The notes: generated by a model from the sequence alone, not told the origin. Shown: positions 29,801 through 42,172, numbered from the stretch's first letter. The stretch is 64,000 nt of DNA from Streblospio benedicti (GCA_019095985.1 CM032661.1:6661342-6725341), one strand, 5' to 3'. A program made the numbers and translations.

Positions 29801-32800
29801 TCACTCAATATTGCTTCCATTCTTACAAATTACACCTGATATTTTGTGGATGATTATCTAATTTAATGACACAACATGTTTTGAATGGCATAGATTGATG
29901 ATTTTTTTATAAAGCTATCAGTGAACAAAATACAACTATGCATGCGAAGCATTTAACTGATAGTAAAACATCGAAATGACCAAAATCACTATTCAGTTAC
30001 AAAATGTGCATATTTTTTTTAGAAAACATTGCCTCAATTTTTTTTTATATTTTTCCTCTTTATCATTTTACATGCATTTTAAGTTTTAAAACCACTTATT
30101 TTCCGAATTTTCTTGCAAATCAATACAAAAACGTTCATAATTCACCAACAAAATAAAAAAATCAAAATCCCTAGTAAGGTTTTCTTCAGATTGCATATAT
30201 CGACAAATATATACACTTTTGTGAAAATTTGATTTCATGGTTAAAGAGAGATATAAAAAGAAAAATTCATCCACTATGCAAACTTAGTTTTGAGAAAATG
30301 AGCTTTAAACATGACCTATCAATATACATTGATAGTAGTTGCTGTCTATAAAATGTATCATATAAGAAAAACTATTGATGATAAAAGGTTCATTTTAAAA
30401 AGATGTTGTTCTTTATCATTTATAGCATAAAAACATTGAAAATGTAAAAATTGAATTTTAGCCCATATAACCTTATAAGCCTGCAAAGAATGAGTCATTG
30501 TTTTTCACTCAGGTTTGGTCTTCACAAAATGGGTTGTAATGGGAAAACTATTGAAAACAAAAGGTTCATTTCAAAACATGTTGTTCTTCATAGATAAATA
30601 TTAAAAAGCTGAAAATAGAACATTTTCCCCTTAAAGAGTTCATAGTACCATTAACATTAACTGAAAATAACTCGCCTGCTGTCCTTTGGGCATTGTGAGC
30701 ACGCCGCACCCTTCTTGAACGGCTGCGCGGAGAACGGCTGACCGGCATATGGGTAACCCTGACCTGAAAGTGGAACCTTAGCCGTAAGGCACTGAAAGTG
30801 TCATCAAGCTATCAGTTTTAATTCTTACATACTTGTCTTACATATGAATGGGTTAACCTCCGCCACGCCCTTAGTACTAACTAACAGAACTATCCAACTT
30901 TCATTTCTCTATTTTTATTTCTTTTCTGCTATTTATTCCAAAATCAAACATATATATTAAAGCTTTTCAATACAAAAGTATCCTTTTCAAAATAACTTCG
31001 TAAATATCGCATGATGAAGAAAAATGGAGAAATCTGATTGGCTGAGAAAAATGTGACAATCTGATCTATCTCCCTGGCTAGAGGGAGGTAGATCATGATC
31101 TACCTCCCTCCTGCTGTTTACATAGACGTTTGAAAATTACGTAGTGCGCAGTGCGTTAAAGTTATTGCAGAAATGTACGTTTCACGTTATCATTTGTACG
31201 TTCTCTGTACGCCTGTGTACGTCAGTCACTTACTATTCTAAGAAGTGTGTCATAACAATACATGAGACAATTATGTCATCATTAACGGCTCATTCTGTTT
31301 GAGATGGACACGGCTACTACTGAGTGAGGTAATGCGATAATAATTCAAACTACTGTTGGGGAGGTATGCGAAATACTAGCCCCTCAGGAACATGATCTAC
31401 CCTCCTTTCTTCGCGTCGGGCAACATTGTTCCTTTTTCTCAGCCAATCATTTCGGCTTTTTTTCCCCAACAGCAGGCACCATTTATATAATACATTGCTA
31501 CAAAAGATCTATCAGGGTAAAGTAAAAGTACGATAGTGAGGTAATATTTCGTAAGTTGTATCTTTCATGTCACGCTAATTAAGTTATGAATTTTAGCATG
31601 CTGGTGATGCTTTGCATGTAAATATGTATTTTGTTACTTCATGTATATTTTCTTAATTATCATCTCATAAATCAAATTATTGTAATGTTATCAGAAGGCT
31701 CTCAATATATACAACACAATGCAGCACTAATCTTCACCACCCACCTGGTCGGTAGTTGCACACAACCACGGAGCCATTCTTGCCTCCAAACGCCTTGAAG
31801 ACTGCCGTCTTTCCTCTTGTCGATGAAGCCCGGGCCGGGACACCAATTGACGCCGCAGCCCACCAGTCTGCAAGGAGGAGACACGTGACTTAGTCTTGTG
31901 CTGCTGTTTTCTGCCGACACGGCTGGTAAACATCAATGGTGTTCAAGCGCTATTTGAACATGTGCTCATCCCAAAGAAGAGGTCTAATATATACAGCTGG
32001 ACTCACATTGTGTTGTGCCACACGACCGCGGTGTAGTGACCACACTTTTTGCCATCTGTGCACGTCATCTTGTCATAGTTGTAGTCCGTGATCTCGCTGT
32101 GCCAAGAGTCCACAAGGCCAACCCAGTCGATTACCTCCGGGCGGTACGTGCCCACCCAGATGTTCTGCCCCGCGTTCGGGTTGCCGCCGTGGTAGAAGTT
32201 GCACTTTTTGGCCCAATTAAATGCTACAACAAAACACCACGCCGACAGGTCAGTCATTTAAATGCTATGTGGACGGAGATGAAATGTCGTCAGTAAACCT
32301 CGCCCCAGCACAAGTGGCACGTCCGTCAAAAGTTACGGGGTTTGTTGGTGGACGGCTGAGGAGAAAATCTTAAATGTGGAAACTGGGCGGCTAGAAAAAT
32401 ATGACATGGTCAAATGGAACTGTCCAGCTATACTGCAGGATAGTGGTGGAACCTGAACACTGTACAAAAATGGACATCTCGTGGCAACTCAAGTGCTAAC
32501 ACCGACCGTCTTGCTCCAACTCCGTGCTGTACATCATGAAGTGCATGTCGGACGCACCCGCCTCCCGCCGCCAGTGGTTATGTCTGTTAGTTACATCCTT
32601 GCGGATCTTCTGGCTCAAGACGGCGACAGCTAAAAGGAATGAAAAAAATGATAACCAACATTGTCATATCTCTTTCTTTTTTGTTTGTCAACCTTCTAAA
32701 GATAGTTTTAAAACTAGTGTTGTTGGTTAATCAGAATTTAGAATTTAATACTATTTCAATAGTATCAGCATTCTATACAACACATACACATGGACTTTCA

Positions 32801-34267
32801 TCGATAACTTAGCAAATTGTCGTGCTAACTCCGTAGATTTTGATGACTCATTTATAATCCAGATAGAAAATTTCTACAATATATGTTTACTTTTTTTGCT
32901 TGAATAAAATAATACTTGGAAACGAAGTCTTTGAAATCGTGAGTTTTTTGTTGTTATTTTATTTTCCATGCTCTACATCTTGCCGAAGGAACGCATGTAT
33001 ATCTAGCAAAGTTTGCGTTTGCGGTCACGTTATTTTACACCAGCTCATTGGCACACCTCCCATACATTGATCATTTCTCACATATTATATTTGCATTTTC
33101 AGCACACGCCGCGCACAATGCTAACCACTTATGCAATCTTACAACTCCGTGACTAGTGGGGTGTCTGAAATTCGTTAGTACAAAGTTTGACATAACTGGT
33201 GCCTGTACACTGACCGCCTACCCGATTGTACCTGTCGGTAGCCAAATGGGCAATCAGCTTTTCGTGGGTGCCATTGACACTGTATCTGTATCTCATTCTT
33301 ATCTATTCGGGCTGATTACTTATTGAAAATAAGCCCTTATTCAAATGCAGCAATAATGCTGACAGATTTTGGAAGTTCTCGACCAATCAAATCAACAGAG
33401 AGGCGAAATAAGTTCAGCCGCCAATCACAGAGAATAGGACGTAATCCATGCGAGGTTGTTCACAGAAATACCCTGCCGTTAATTATTTGGTGGGTTGACG
33501 TTGAAAGCATGCGTGGAGCGCAACGCGTTTTACGCTGGTAGCCAGTTTTTCCTCCATGAAAACAAACCTACACAATTCTTCTCTTCACATATTTGGATAT
33601 CCACGGCACCATGCTTATCTTCATTGATCCATTGTGTGAAACCAACCAAACGTTTATCAAAACAATAATGGCAATTAAATAGAAACTATATACAAATGTA
33701 CGTGTACTTGCTCGGCAGTCATTTCTATGCAAATATTTATTTGACCCAGTTCAACCTACTGCTACTAAAAGGAGAGCTCAGTTGGTCCACGGATTATACC
33801 ATGAACATGAACTGTGAATGAGAAAGCCGTGAAACCCACGATGCTGTATCTTGAATGTCGGGCGACCTGATTTTTACCCGGGCTATCTTAGTGTTGTACT
33901 TCGTGTATAAACATATTCTTAGCATATCATTTGTTAGATTCTACACTTACTCTAGTACTATTGCAGAAAGTTCTTCTTTTGAATATGCGTGAATATTCAT
34001 AAAATTTTATAACTGAATATTTTAAGTCTGTTCTATTTGAATGCAGAAAATAAATAAACGTAACACATTTAAAGTGAAGTTTATAAAACTTTGGAAATAA
34101 TCACGCATTAAAAAAAATGAAATGAATAAACAAAATGATTTGCGAGGTAACACACCTTTGTCTTGTCGTTTCTGCCTGCCAAGTGAAGCCGAACCCGCCG
34201 TCATCTGTGGATAATTCGCCAGCAAAAGGAACGCCAATGCCGCAACATTCAAATGCAACATCTTCAT
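26851..34267 (-). CDS. Membrane-anchored CAP (CRISP-like) protein with SEA domain
   Basis: There are ten minus-strand exons: 34267-34156, 32629-32507, 32223-32007, 31867-31745, 30763-30676, 29122-28932, 28576-28452, 28270-28221, 27275-27124 and 27008-26851. They give about 445 residues. The signal peptide is MKMLHLNVAALAFLLLANYP. The CAP domain (~38-190) keeps HNHWRREAGASDM, ELEQD, WHSEITDYNY and CGHYTAVVWHNT, with the family's His/Glu cavity residues. A CRISP-like hinge follows (CSQCPKDSSKCDKKLC), then a second Cys-rich segment (CAGDAKRDPESCLCECTN). The SEA domain (~285-390) contains KGSVIVDFEV, the G|SxxV autoproteolysis type. A membrane helix (LLAVAAVAVGVVALLLLAAG) and a ~22-residue tail end the protein. 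Phases agree at all junctions. The intron after exon 5 has a GC donor (AG|GCGAGT). Exon 4 carries one surplus base, shifting GVNWCPGPGFIDKR out of frame with KTAVFKAFGGKNGSVVVCNY, probably a sequence error. Confidence 0.9.
28692..28840. repeat. 149-base near-perfect palindrome in a CAP-SEA intron
   Basis: The left arm CATACAAGGCTTATACAGTG continues through CTACAATAAATGATTCTTTC to ACATATATAAG. It is mirrored after a TCTC centre by CTTATATATGTAAACATTC, continuing to CATAAGCCTTGTATG. The arms are about 72 bases each with only a few mismatches. It is in the intron between exons 6 and 7, so the pre-mRNA would contain a long hairpin. Confidence 0.9.
29140..29600. other. GC-richer intronic stretch, unexplained
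   Basis: The intron between CAP-SEA exons 5 and 6 holds an unusually GC-rich patch (29160-29540), open in several frames, for example GFTKGPVYTRDFALMRTRTT on the plus strand. I recognise no domain and see no clean splice sites. It may be a decayed transposon. Confidence 0.3.
29749..30653. mobile_element. ~900-base inverted-repeat element in a CAP-SEA intron
   Basis: The left end TTAAGGGGACTATGAACTCT is mirrored by the right end AAAGAGTTCATAGTACCATTAA. The AT-rich interior has no coding frame. It has the form of a non-autonomous DNA transposon. The target duplication is unclear. Confidence 0.55.
31010..31475. mobile_element. Inverted-repeat element with a 30-base perfect palindrome
   Basis: CTGATTGGCTGAGAAAAATG on the left is mirrored by TTTTTCTCAGCCAATCATTT on the right. 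Inside, 31081-31110 is a perfect palindrome centred on GGTAGATCATGATCTACC. A piece of the same element heads the duplicated block near 41870-41945. Confidence 0.55.
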
Positions 34268-34757
34268 ATTTATATGTGTTGTATTATGATGAGTGTTGAT
34301 TGTAACTTTATCCAGCGCCAGTAAATATTATTGTGTTGACAATGACTTACGTTCTGACGTTGTTACGTTGCACTTTTGCGTCTCCGTTACGTAGAAAGAC
34401 GTTCTCGTAGTGGGAAGGCTTTTACGTTTAGCGTTGACAGGATAATATGACATTTTTTTTTTCAAAGTTAGACATATACTATATACACGGTGTTCAATCG
34501 ATCCCCAGTGGGTAATCAACAATTTTGTTGCGGTAATTGTTTATTTTTGCAATAGCTTTTGATTTTTCACTGTAGGTAGTACAAATATCTGTCTTTGGCA
34601 CAATTTATTTGGTCTATGCACAATCAATGGGAATATCTGTAGTGTCCACGAATGGTTTGTTTGTCCACTTGCGTGGTCTGTTTTTGCCTGCTAATTCTGC
34701 TATAGTTCACAACACTCCCTTTACATGTCTGTCTACTGTCAGAAAATGAGTATATCC

Positions 34758-34898
34758 ATAGGCAGATCCAGGTTTTTGGAAAGGGGGGGGGTGCACTTAA
34801 GGATTTCATCAGAACCCCTACGAAAATGAAGCATTTTGATGGGAAGGGGGGGGGGCATAAGCTCCCTGCGCACCCCGCACCCCTGCATCTCTATGATA
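34758..34898. mobile_element. Short palindromic MITE (GGCAGATCCAGG family), copy 3
   Basis: ATAGGCAGATCCAGG, then a G-run and GGATTTCATCAGAACCCC, ending in a decayed CCTGCATCTCTATGATA. Copy B carries its counterpart at 45040-45165. Confidence 0.65.
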
Positions 34899-35574
34899 TC
34901 TTGCCTTATGTTGCTTTGTCAAGCCCTAATATGAGTCAGCCGTGTAGCGTATACTTGACTGAAAACTACCTTATGCATTGCATCTACATTGTCAACTTAT
35001 TAATTGTGCTAAGTCTCCAAATCCACAAAAACTCGTTTGCACCTCAAACGAATACTGTTGATCATAGACTACCTCGACTTTAATAATGTTTGTGCATTTA
35101 TATGGTTTCAACAAGCATGGGATTAGTGTAATCTGTTTTCTATTAAGTTTGAGATACATTCCCATTCATATGTTGCCTTAATGAAGACTTTGCAGCCACA
35201 ATATCCATAATTTTCTATCAGATAACACCTATTTTAAATGTGGGTGGCCATGTATTGGATACTTCGCAGCGGAAACCAACCCATGTGAGTGGAGATGAAA
35301 CGCATCTGCATATGCCATATGTATTTTTATAGCGCATGGACAAAAGAATTTGTGCTCAACATTGATTTTCAGCCTGTTTACAGTGAAAAATCCAAACGGC
35401 CCATTTCAAAAGCTGTTGATTTCCGCACCTTCTCTTCAGATTACGCACATTAACTGCGGATCGATTGAGCGCCATGATATTATGCATACATTTTTTCTGC
35501 GACCTGATTGCTATTTCACAAACAAAAGTGATTTTTTCTAATGTGTTTTTCCCAAGTTTGCTTGTCGATACAAT

Positions 35575-35625
35575 TATATTCTCTCTCTCTCTCTATAGAG
35601 GGAGAATATAAAAGTGATTTTATTC
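35575..35625. repeat. CT-tract hairpin of a repeated family
   Basis: TATATTCTCTCTCTCTCTCT opposes GAGGGAGAATATA. It is flanked by TTTTCCCAAGTTTGCTTGT on the left and AAAAGTGATTTTATTCAAA on the right. The same flanks recur at about 45775-45850 and, further apart, at 61205-61500. Confidence 0.65.
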
Positions 35626-36613
35626 AAAAGTCAACTGATCAGCACTCTAGGTGTAACCAAAAATATGTGTTAGAATGTGTTATCACATGAGTTTATTTTT
35701 TTGGCATGTACAGATCTAGATAGGGTGTGCCCATAACTTGAGCACTGCCCATAACTTGAGCACTTGCTATACCCATATTCCTTGCAGTTCTGCACTACCT
35801 AAGAAAGAGGCTAATATATTCACAAAGCTTGCACGGCAGGAAGCAAAAGTGTGCAGCATACATGATCTTGCATTATTTTCCAATGTGCTGTTTCAAGAAG
35901 GTCCTCAGTGAGAGTATTGTCTAGATACTACATACCTATGTAATATTTCTGTAAAAAAGAGACATTAGTGTAACTAGTAAACTAGGAATAAAAAAATATT
36001 GAAAAATATAATCAAAGTCAGTCATAGTTTTTGTCAACGGATTGCCCCAAATGCAACGATTTTTACTTCTATCTTCAAAAGATTTCTGAGGGGAATACCC
36101 CCAGACCCCCCTGATGGGATTCGTGCCTATGGCACTCGCTGCAGTGCTTTCGGCACTGTTTTTCAAAATGTAGTTGTGCATGCACATCAGCAAAATCCTG
36201 CCTACGCCTCTGTCATTTAACAAATTCGAGTACCCTAGCTCAAAAGATGCCCGAAGAAAACTAATGGTGTATAAGCCAAAGGTGCAAACACTTCATCAGT
36301 CCATGTCAAACATTGGCATGATATCACAGATGCAAAAACTGAAACTCTTGTGTGACAATTGTCTGCAGGTTAACAACTGCTGATTGATAAGAAATATATC
36401 ACACACAGTGATAGACTCAAAAGGCACAAGTAAGCGGCATTATTGTTGCTATTATTTCAAACATTCATCGCACAGAGCAACTGAAAGATTAGATTCATAT
36501 ACGAAGCCTAAGTTCAATATTTTAATTGGAAACTAAGTGCGGTACTCTGTGGTAAGGTGAATCACCGAAAAGGTGTGAAGATAGAACTGGATACATGTCG
36601 AAATCTATGCAGA

Positions 36614-39600
36614 ATGCTTCTGTGGATTTTTATGGTTTTATCATGTGTGTTAGGTAAGTGGTGCATTTGTAATTTTTATCTTTGATTGCTGGCTGAACTC
36701 AACTAATGCTCATTGTGTTTGAAAATTAGACCTCGAGGTATACCAGAAACAAAGTGAAAAAACTACAAAATGCTGTAGGATTTCATTTGTGGCCCATTTG
36801 TATCGCATGCATGACATGCAAGTTTGAGGGTACAACCATTTGAAAAGTATCTATTTAAAAAAAAAAATTTTCGCAGGTGCATCTGGCCGGAAATTGGACT
36901 GCCTGCACCTGACCACACCCGAGTATGCAGAATTAGGACAGAACACCAACTTCTCATGTAGGATGGGAGACGACGCGCAATCAGTAGATGGAGGTCTTGA
37001 ATGGCATTTTAGCAACTCATCAGGCTTTGTCGTCCATCGTCTTAATCTAAAAGACCTGACAGGATATACCTGGGAAAGATGGCGACACAAAGTGGATGGA
37101 TTTTACGATTCATCAACAAGAACCCACTTTCTTGAGATAAAGAACGTCCATTTGGACGATGAGGGACAGTGGGGTTGTATGTATGATGGTTATAATTTTC
37201 TGCTTGTCGCTTTGAATACGTCAGGGCAAACTTTACTGTTCATGGTAAGTTCTACACAACGGTGACGATTTCAATTTCTAATTACAAACATTTTATTCAA
37301 TCTGAATTACGTCTCATAGATATCAAACTGTTATGGTCAAAATAATACTATAATCAAAACCAACGTCATATTCATAAGTGCCAAACGAAAGCCTAACATT
37401 CATGATTGGGAAACAGGAATGCATGTGAGGATTTTAAGGTGATACTACGTGGTTTGTAATGCTGTCTGTATACCAGGGTAAATATAAAGATTGATTGTAT
37501 TTTCAGTCCCTACTAGTGATCCTATCATGTGGGGTATCTCTGGAGACCACGTGGGTAAGGACGTCCCCTACAAGCTGTTGTGTTCTGTGGCGACCATCAA
37601 GACCGCCGGGCGGGTGGTGTGGCTGGTTGGCGGGCAGGAAGTCAGTACAGAGTCCACAGCAACTCTCAATGCAGACGGGAAAACTTACAGTCTATTTGGT
37701 AACTCCACGGTGAGGAAGGTTGTACTATTTGGACAGAGCAAAGTCTTGCCCATGTTAAGTATGCGTTTCCAAAAGACACGAAGAAACTAACATTCGAACT
37801 TTATCAGTCATAAGTTTATGAGCTATGTACAGTTCTACAGCAATGCATCGTTTATCATACAGGTGAGTTTTGACGGCAGTAGCAACAGAGTGTTGCTGCA
37901 GTGTAAAGTGATGGACCATACGGGCCAAGAGCTTCTCACTCGAGACTACAAACATGTGGATGTCCTCTGTAAGTCGTTCACTATGCAGTATTGTGAATGT
38001 GCATTTATTTGAAGTGGCTAGAGTAAATAATACTGAATACTGCGTCTTTTAAAACAGACTATTTTCTCCTTTTAATTGGCCACAAACAACTTATGATAAT
38101 ACGAATATCTTTATTGTGTATCAATGCTTTGTCAACCACTTAATATATCATGTATTGCAGTCCTAGTTAGCACGTCTGTACAGAACCGCACATCCCACCC
38201 CTCCCATCTCGGGCACAGAGCTGCCCTGTGGTGCCACGTGACAGATGGTAGCCCCCGCCCACAATGTTCTCCTGGAGGCGGGACTCACCCATCTGACAGG
38301 CCAGGCGGACAGGAGCTTGAGATTGTGCTGGACAAGACCAGGGACGGGGGCTCCCTATAGCTACCGGGGGCAGAATGATCTCGGCTGGGGAGAGTTCAGC
38401 GAGCGTTTGAAGGTCAACGTCTGGTGTGAGTTTTGAGCACTGTAGTGAACAGCACTTAATGGCATGAGAAATGACCTGACCCTATTGCTAGAAATGACCT
38501 GACCATATGTATTGCCCTTACGTTCCAGACGAACCAATGGTTTACATCACGATTCCGTCAACCCCAGTAACAGAGTCAGAAAACGTGATGATAGAGTGCC
38601 GCATGACAGCAGGTTATCCAGGTCTCTCTCTAGTGCAATGGCAGTTCAATGGAACACCGTTGGATGATGGTAATAGCGAATATATTTATATGCACAATTG
38701 ATGAATGCGTTTACGATTCTCTTGAATCCTTCACATATTAGTGATGCAAATTTTCGAGTTGTCTTGCCATGTATTAGGTTACATCACTGGCAGTAAACTG
38801 CTTAATTTTAATGTTAAATAAAAAGGCCGTGCCCTGAACAGATTAATATCTAAAAAAGCGGTATTGATTAAAATAGACAGTTGACAAGATATTACAATTG
38901 TATATTTAACAGAATCAGACTTAAGTGGTGGCACCATTAGATTCACCCAGCCTCAGCATCCGAAACGTCGGACCACAGCACCACGGGCCTATGTCTGTAC
39001 CCTGGGGAATGCAGCCGGCAGCACCAGCAGTAGCAGCGTGGACCTCATTGTGTATTGTATGTAAAGTATATACTTATATAATAAACCTTATGTAAAAGTT
39101 CTGATGTTATCTATGATGTCACGTCGTGACATGTAAAGAGGGTAAGAGAGTACATCCAACTAAATATTAGGTTGTTACATTGCTTTGTTGTGCAATAGAT
39201 ACAAGGCTAAATATTGGTCTACGTTCATATACACTGCTGATGCAGAGCAGCCATTCATAAAATCATACATACAGGTGATGTAACAGAAGAATAAATTAAA
39301 AATAACAGCAAAAGTATAATATAGCCGTGTATTATGATGTGCAAAATTATCAATGACAATAGATAAACACCAGAATTGATTTGATGGATTACTTTATGAA
39401 ACACTTAATACTGATCATAACCACATGGAATAAACCTATTAAGAATAAGAATAAGAATAAGAATAATTTATTTCGATAATATACATTTACAGAATTTGTA
39501 TAAATGTATAATCATAGCAATAAGATGATTTGATAGCAATGAACAATTTTTAGATATTAAAGGCATTCCCATGAAGACCGACGATGAGTGGTATTCAATT

Positions 39601-40658
39601 TGTGCACTTCAGATGCACCCAAAGGGTCGCCCTGACGACAGCCAACAAGACCAAGGTGGACATCGGCGAGTTCGTGCTGTTCACCTGCCATAACGGCACC
39701 GTGCACCAGCGGCCGAGGCTGAAGACTTCACCTGTTCTTTGATGGTTCGGGCGCAGGTGGTGGAATGCGTCCCAGCCACAGTGGACATGCTGGCTCTCAG
39801 CGCCAGGCAGAGTGGACGATACAGGCATGGTTTGAGCATAGTTTGGAGCTGTATTTTACATTAACTGACATGAAGTTTATGCAAAGATCTAGTCGGTTTT
39901 GTGGCAGGTTAATGTCAACAGTAAACCAATCCAGAGATGGGGAAACGTATGCTCAATTTGTAGAACATTTCATTGATGTAAATTAATGATTTCTGCTTCA
40001 CAATAAAATTAAAAGTAATGCTTGGGTAAAATTTAGTCACACTTTAGTGTCCCATGATCCTGGTAGTATATTATGCTGAATTGTTCTTCCTTACGATCAG
40101 TTATAACACAAGGCACCACTTTTTATATAATTTTGTTTTTAAATCTTTTTCAGATATAGACCTTTCCATTAACAAAATGATATTTTTCTAGTCAAAATTA
40201 AAATATTATTCAGATTAATATAATAGTATTTTTAATTTTGGCAAAAGAAATATTGATTTGTAAATTGAGAAGGTCTCTATTTGAGATGAAAAGCTTTTAA
40301 AATGGAATTACAAAAAGAAGAAGGTTATATTGTGTTATAAAAACCGTGGCAACGATAGACAATTCATTATATTGTCAATATAGATCTTTAGGGTAGTATT
40401 ACTGACGTAATCATACAAAATTTAATGTTTTAGTGTAATTGTTTCATTGGCTATAATGCCAACATTAAGTTTTTTTTATCAATTATGATTCTAACTTGAT
40501 TCTATGTTTAGTGTGCCACTGTTCAATATTTGCTGCAATTCACAATCAATAGATAAAACATGCATAAAATTGCTGCTTTTGCATTCTGACCTACAGCTGT
40601 GCTGGTAACGAAGTGGGCGTCGGCGAGCGGTCAGCTGGCGTCAGGGTGAGGGTCAAAG
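36614..40658 (+). CDS. Five-Ig-domain receptor, copy A (truncated at the gap)
   Basis: Exons: 36614-36653 (signal peptide MLLWIFMVLSCVL), 36877-37244, 37507-37709, 37863-37968, 38161-38423, 38529-38669, 38913-39056, 39613-39824 and 40597-40658. They encode five Ig domains. D1 is in one exon (NFSCRMGDD ... DDEGQWGCMYDG). D2 is in two exons (YKLLCSVATI with VVWLVGG, then VLLQCKVMDHTG). D3 is in one (ALWCHVTDG ... YSYRGQNDLGWGEFSE, where a Cys is expected at the second Tyr). D4 is in two (NVMIECRMTAGYPG with QWQFNG, then YVCTLGNAAGSTSSSS). D5 is in two (EFVLFTCH ... CAGNEVGVGERSAG). Small indels break the frame in exons 3, 5, 7 and 8. They differ from those in copy B, which points to consensus errors. 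The transmembrane and tail exons are lost in the gap region. Most likely a surface adhesion or immune receptor. Confidence 0.8.
39441..39468. repeat. (AATAAG)n microsatellite
   Basis: Four to five AATAAG units. They are absent at the matching place in copy B (about 49610), so the length differs between the copies. Confidence 0.8.
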
Positions 40659-41192
40659 GTGAGATGACCTATATATGTTTGTATCTCCAAATGTCACTAT
40701 CGACATTATTGGGTCATTCATAGATATGTTTTTAGTGCAATTGAATTAAATTTGATTTTTTAATTAAAAAAGGGGAAAATTTTGGGGGGCTTTCCCGAAT
40801 CCCCATCAAGTAGACACTCTTTTAAAACCTTCAACCACATGGGGGCGGGGTTGCCTCCTTGGGTTCAGTGGGCGTCATTATTTCATGGCTTCAGCCAGAG
40901 CTAAGAGGTTTGGGGAATATTGTGATAATTCCTGTGATTTTCTAAAAAATGAACATAATAAGTTGTTTGGTTGAAATTATTTCATACCTAATAAAAACCT
41001 GGGAAAATTTTTCTTTCCTGGTTTACTAATCCAAAGAGGTTTTCCTTTTAAAAGTTTCTTCAACCCCCCCACACCTAAAGTTTTCTAAAGTTTTAAAGTT
41101 AAAAAAAATTTTTTCATTTTTAAAATAACTAACAAAAATATTTACAATTAATGATAGTTTTTTTTTGGTCCCCTTTTGGGGGGGTGGTATAT
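40659..41192. other. Corrupted sequence next to the gap
   Basis: From about 40760 the sequence becomes runs of A, G, C and T with partial matches to 51100-51660 (for example GGTTTGGGGAATATTGTGATAATTCC). It looks like low-coverage, homopolymer-distorted consensus rather than biological divergence. Confidence 0.65.
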
Positions 41193-41292
41193 NNNNNNNN
41201 NNNNNNNNNNNNNNNNNNNNNNNNNNNNNNNNNNNNNNNNNNNNNNNNNNNNNNNNNNNNNNNNNNNNNNNNNNNNNNNNNNNNNNNNNNNN
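41193..41292. other. Assembly gap (100 N)
   Basis: Exactly 100 Ns between the two copies of the duplicated block. Confidence 1.
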
Positions 41293-41624
41293 GAGGGGGC
41301 TCGTATCCTTACGGGGGTGGGAAGTACCACGAACGCCCATAAATCATCCATGAGGCCATGCTATCAACCATAATAAGCACTTAAAGGCTAATCGGTCGGT
41401 CAGTGGAATGTGGGTAGATCTACTATATAGATTCCTCTATCGTGTATAAACAACAACACACATAGTCAACACCTCGTCTTTGAAAAATATAGAGTAACCC
41501 TTTTACTATGTTAAAAAACACTGACTACAGTGAATAACATTACGGATCTTGTCTACGGTAAGTGTGCTCAAAATATACACTATATCTAAACAAAACCCTT
41601 GCCACAGTAACCATCGTCCTCAAC

Positions 41625-41843
41625 AAAAGTAACCTTCGTCCCAAAAACCTCGTTTGAGAAACCTTCGTCTTTTATGTTTTTTTTTTATGTTTAAATACCC
41701 GAGTTGTATAAATCCCTTTTGGACAGTGTCTACAGACGTGGAATACTTAGCGTACTACCCGTGCAAGCGTGTTTCAAGGTGGAACTCCCCATGACAGAAA
41801 TAATCGGGATATAATTATTAATCAGATGACGAAGGTTACTTTT
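41625..41843. mobile_element. ~220-base MITE with AAAAGTAACCTTCGTC ends
   Basis: The left end AAAAGTAACCTTCGTC and the right end GACGAAGGTTACTTTT are perfect inverse copies. No coding sequence. The motif AACCTTCGTC also repeats inside the left half. Confidence 0.7.
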
Positions 41844-42172
41844 ATGACAAAAACCTTGGGGGTTTTCCTCATGTATTAATCTACCCCCCTCCGCCGGGGA
41901 GATGATCAGATTTACTTTTTCTCAAATCAGATTTCTCCATTTTTTTCCCCATGCGATATATATAAATACATTGCAAAAAGACTATCAGGGAAAAGTAAAA
42001 GTACGATAGTGAGGTAATTTTCGTAAGTTATCTTTCTTTCACGCTAATTAAGGAATTTTTTTATCCCTTTAAAAATATGTATTTTTTATTTCATGTATAT
42101 TTTTTTAATTATCATCTCATAAATTTTTTTTTCAGAAGGCTAAACACAACAGCATTTTCCCCACCCACCTGG

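Larger units (their letters stand above)
34268..36613. promoter_or_regulatory. Divergent upstream region between the CAP-SEA and Ig-receptor genes (copy A)
   Basis: 2.35 kb between two start codons transcribed away from each other, so the regulatory elements may be shared. It contains a MITE (34758-34898) and a CT-tract hairpin (35575-35612). It also contains a GGGGAATACCCCCAGACCCC patch near 36090 that is missing from copy B. I see no unambiguous TATA box. Confidence 0.45.
31430..41192. repeat. Large duplicated block, copy A
   Basis: About 9.7 kb whose sequence recurs in the same order and orientation at ~41910-51660. It holds CAP-SEA exons 1-4, the divergent upstream region and Ig-receptor exons 1-9. 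The offset between copies slides from ~10.27 kb to ~10.04 kb because copy B has more small deletions. The last ~350 bases before the gap are corrupted: the transmembrane exon, clean at 51298-51402, is reduced to scraps such as GGGCGTCATTATTTCATGGC. Confidence 0.85.

Noticed and set aside
31702-31936. Minus-strand frames overlapping CAP exon 4
   Set aside because: They are alternative frames around the one-base surplus in that exon. The CAP reading (CGVNWCPGPGF, then VVVCNYRP) is the real one.
41026-41373. Open frames crossing the N-gap
   Set aside because: They consist mostly of unknown residues and homopolymer-distorted flanks. No protein can be claimed.
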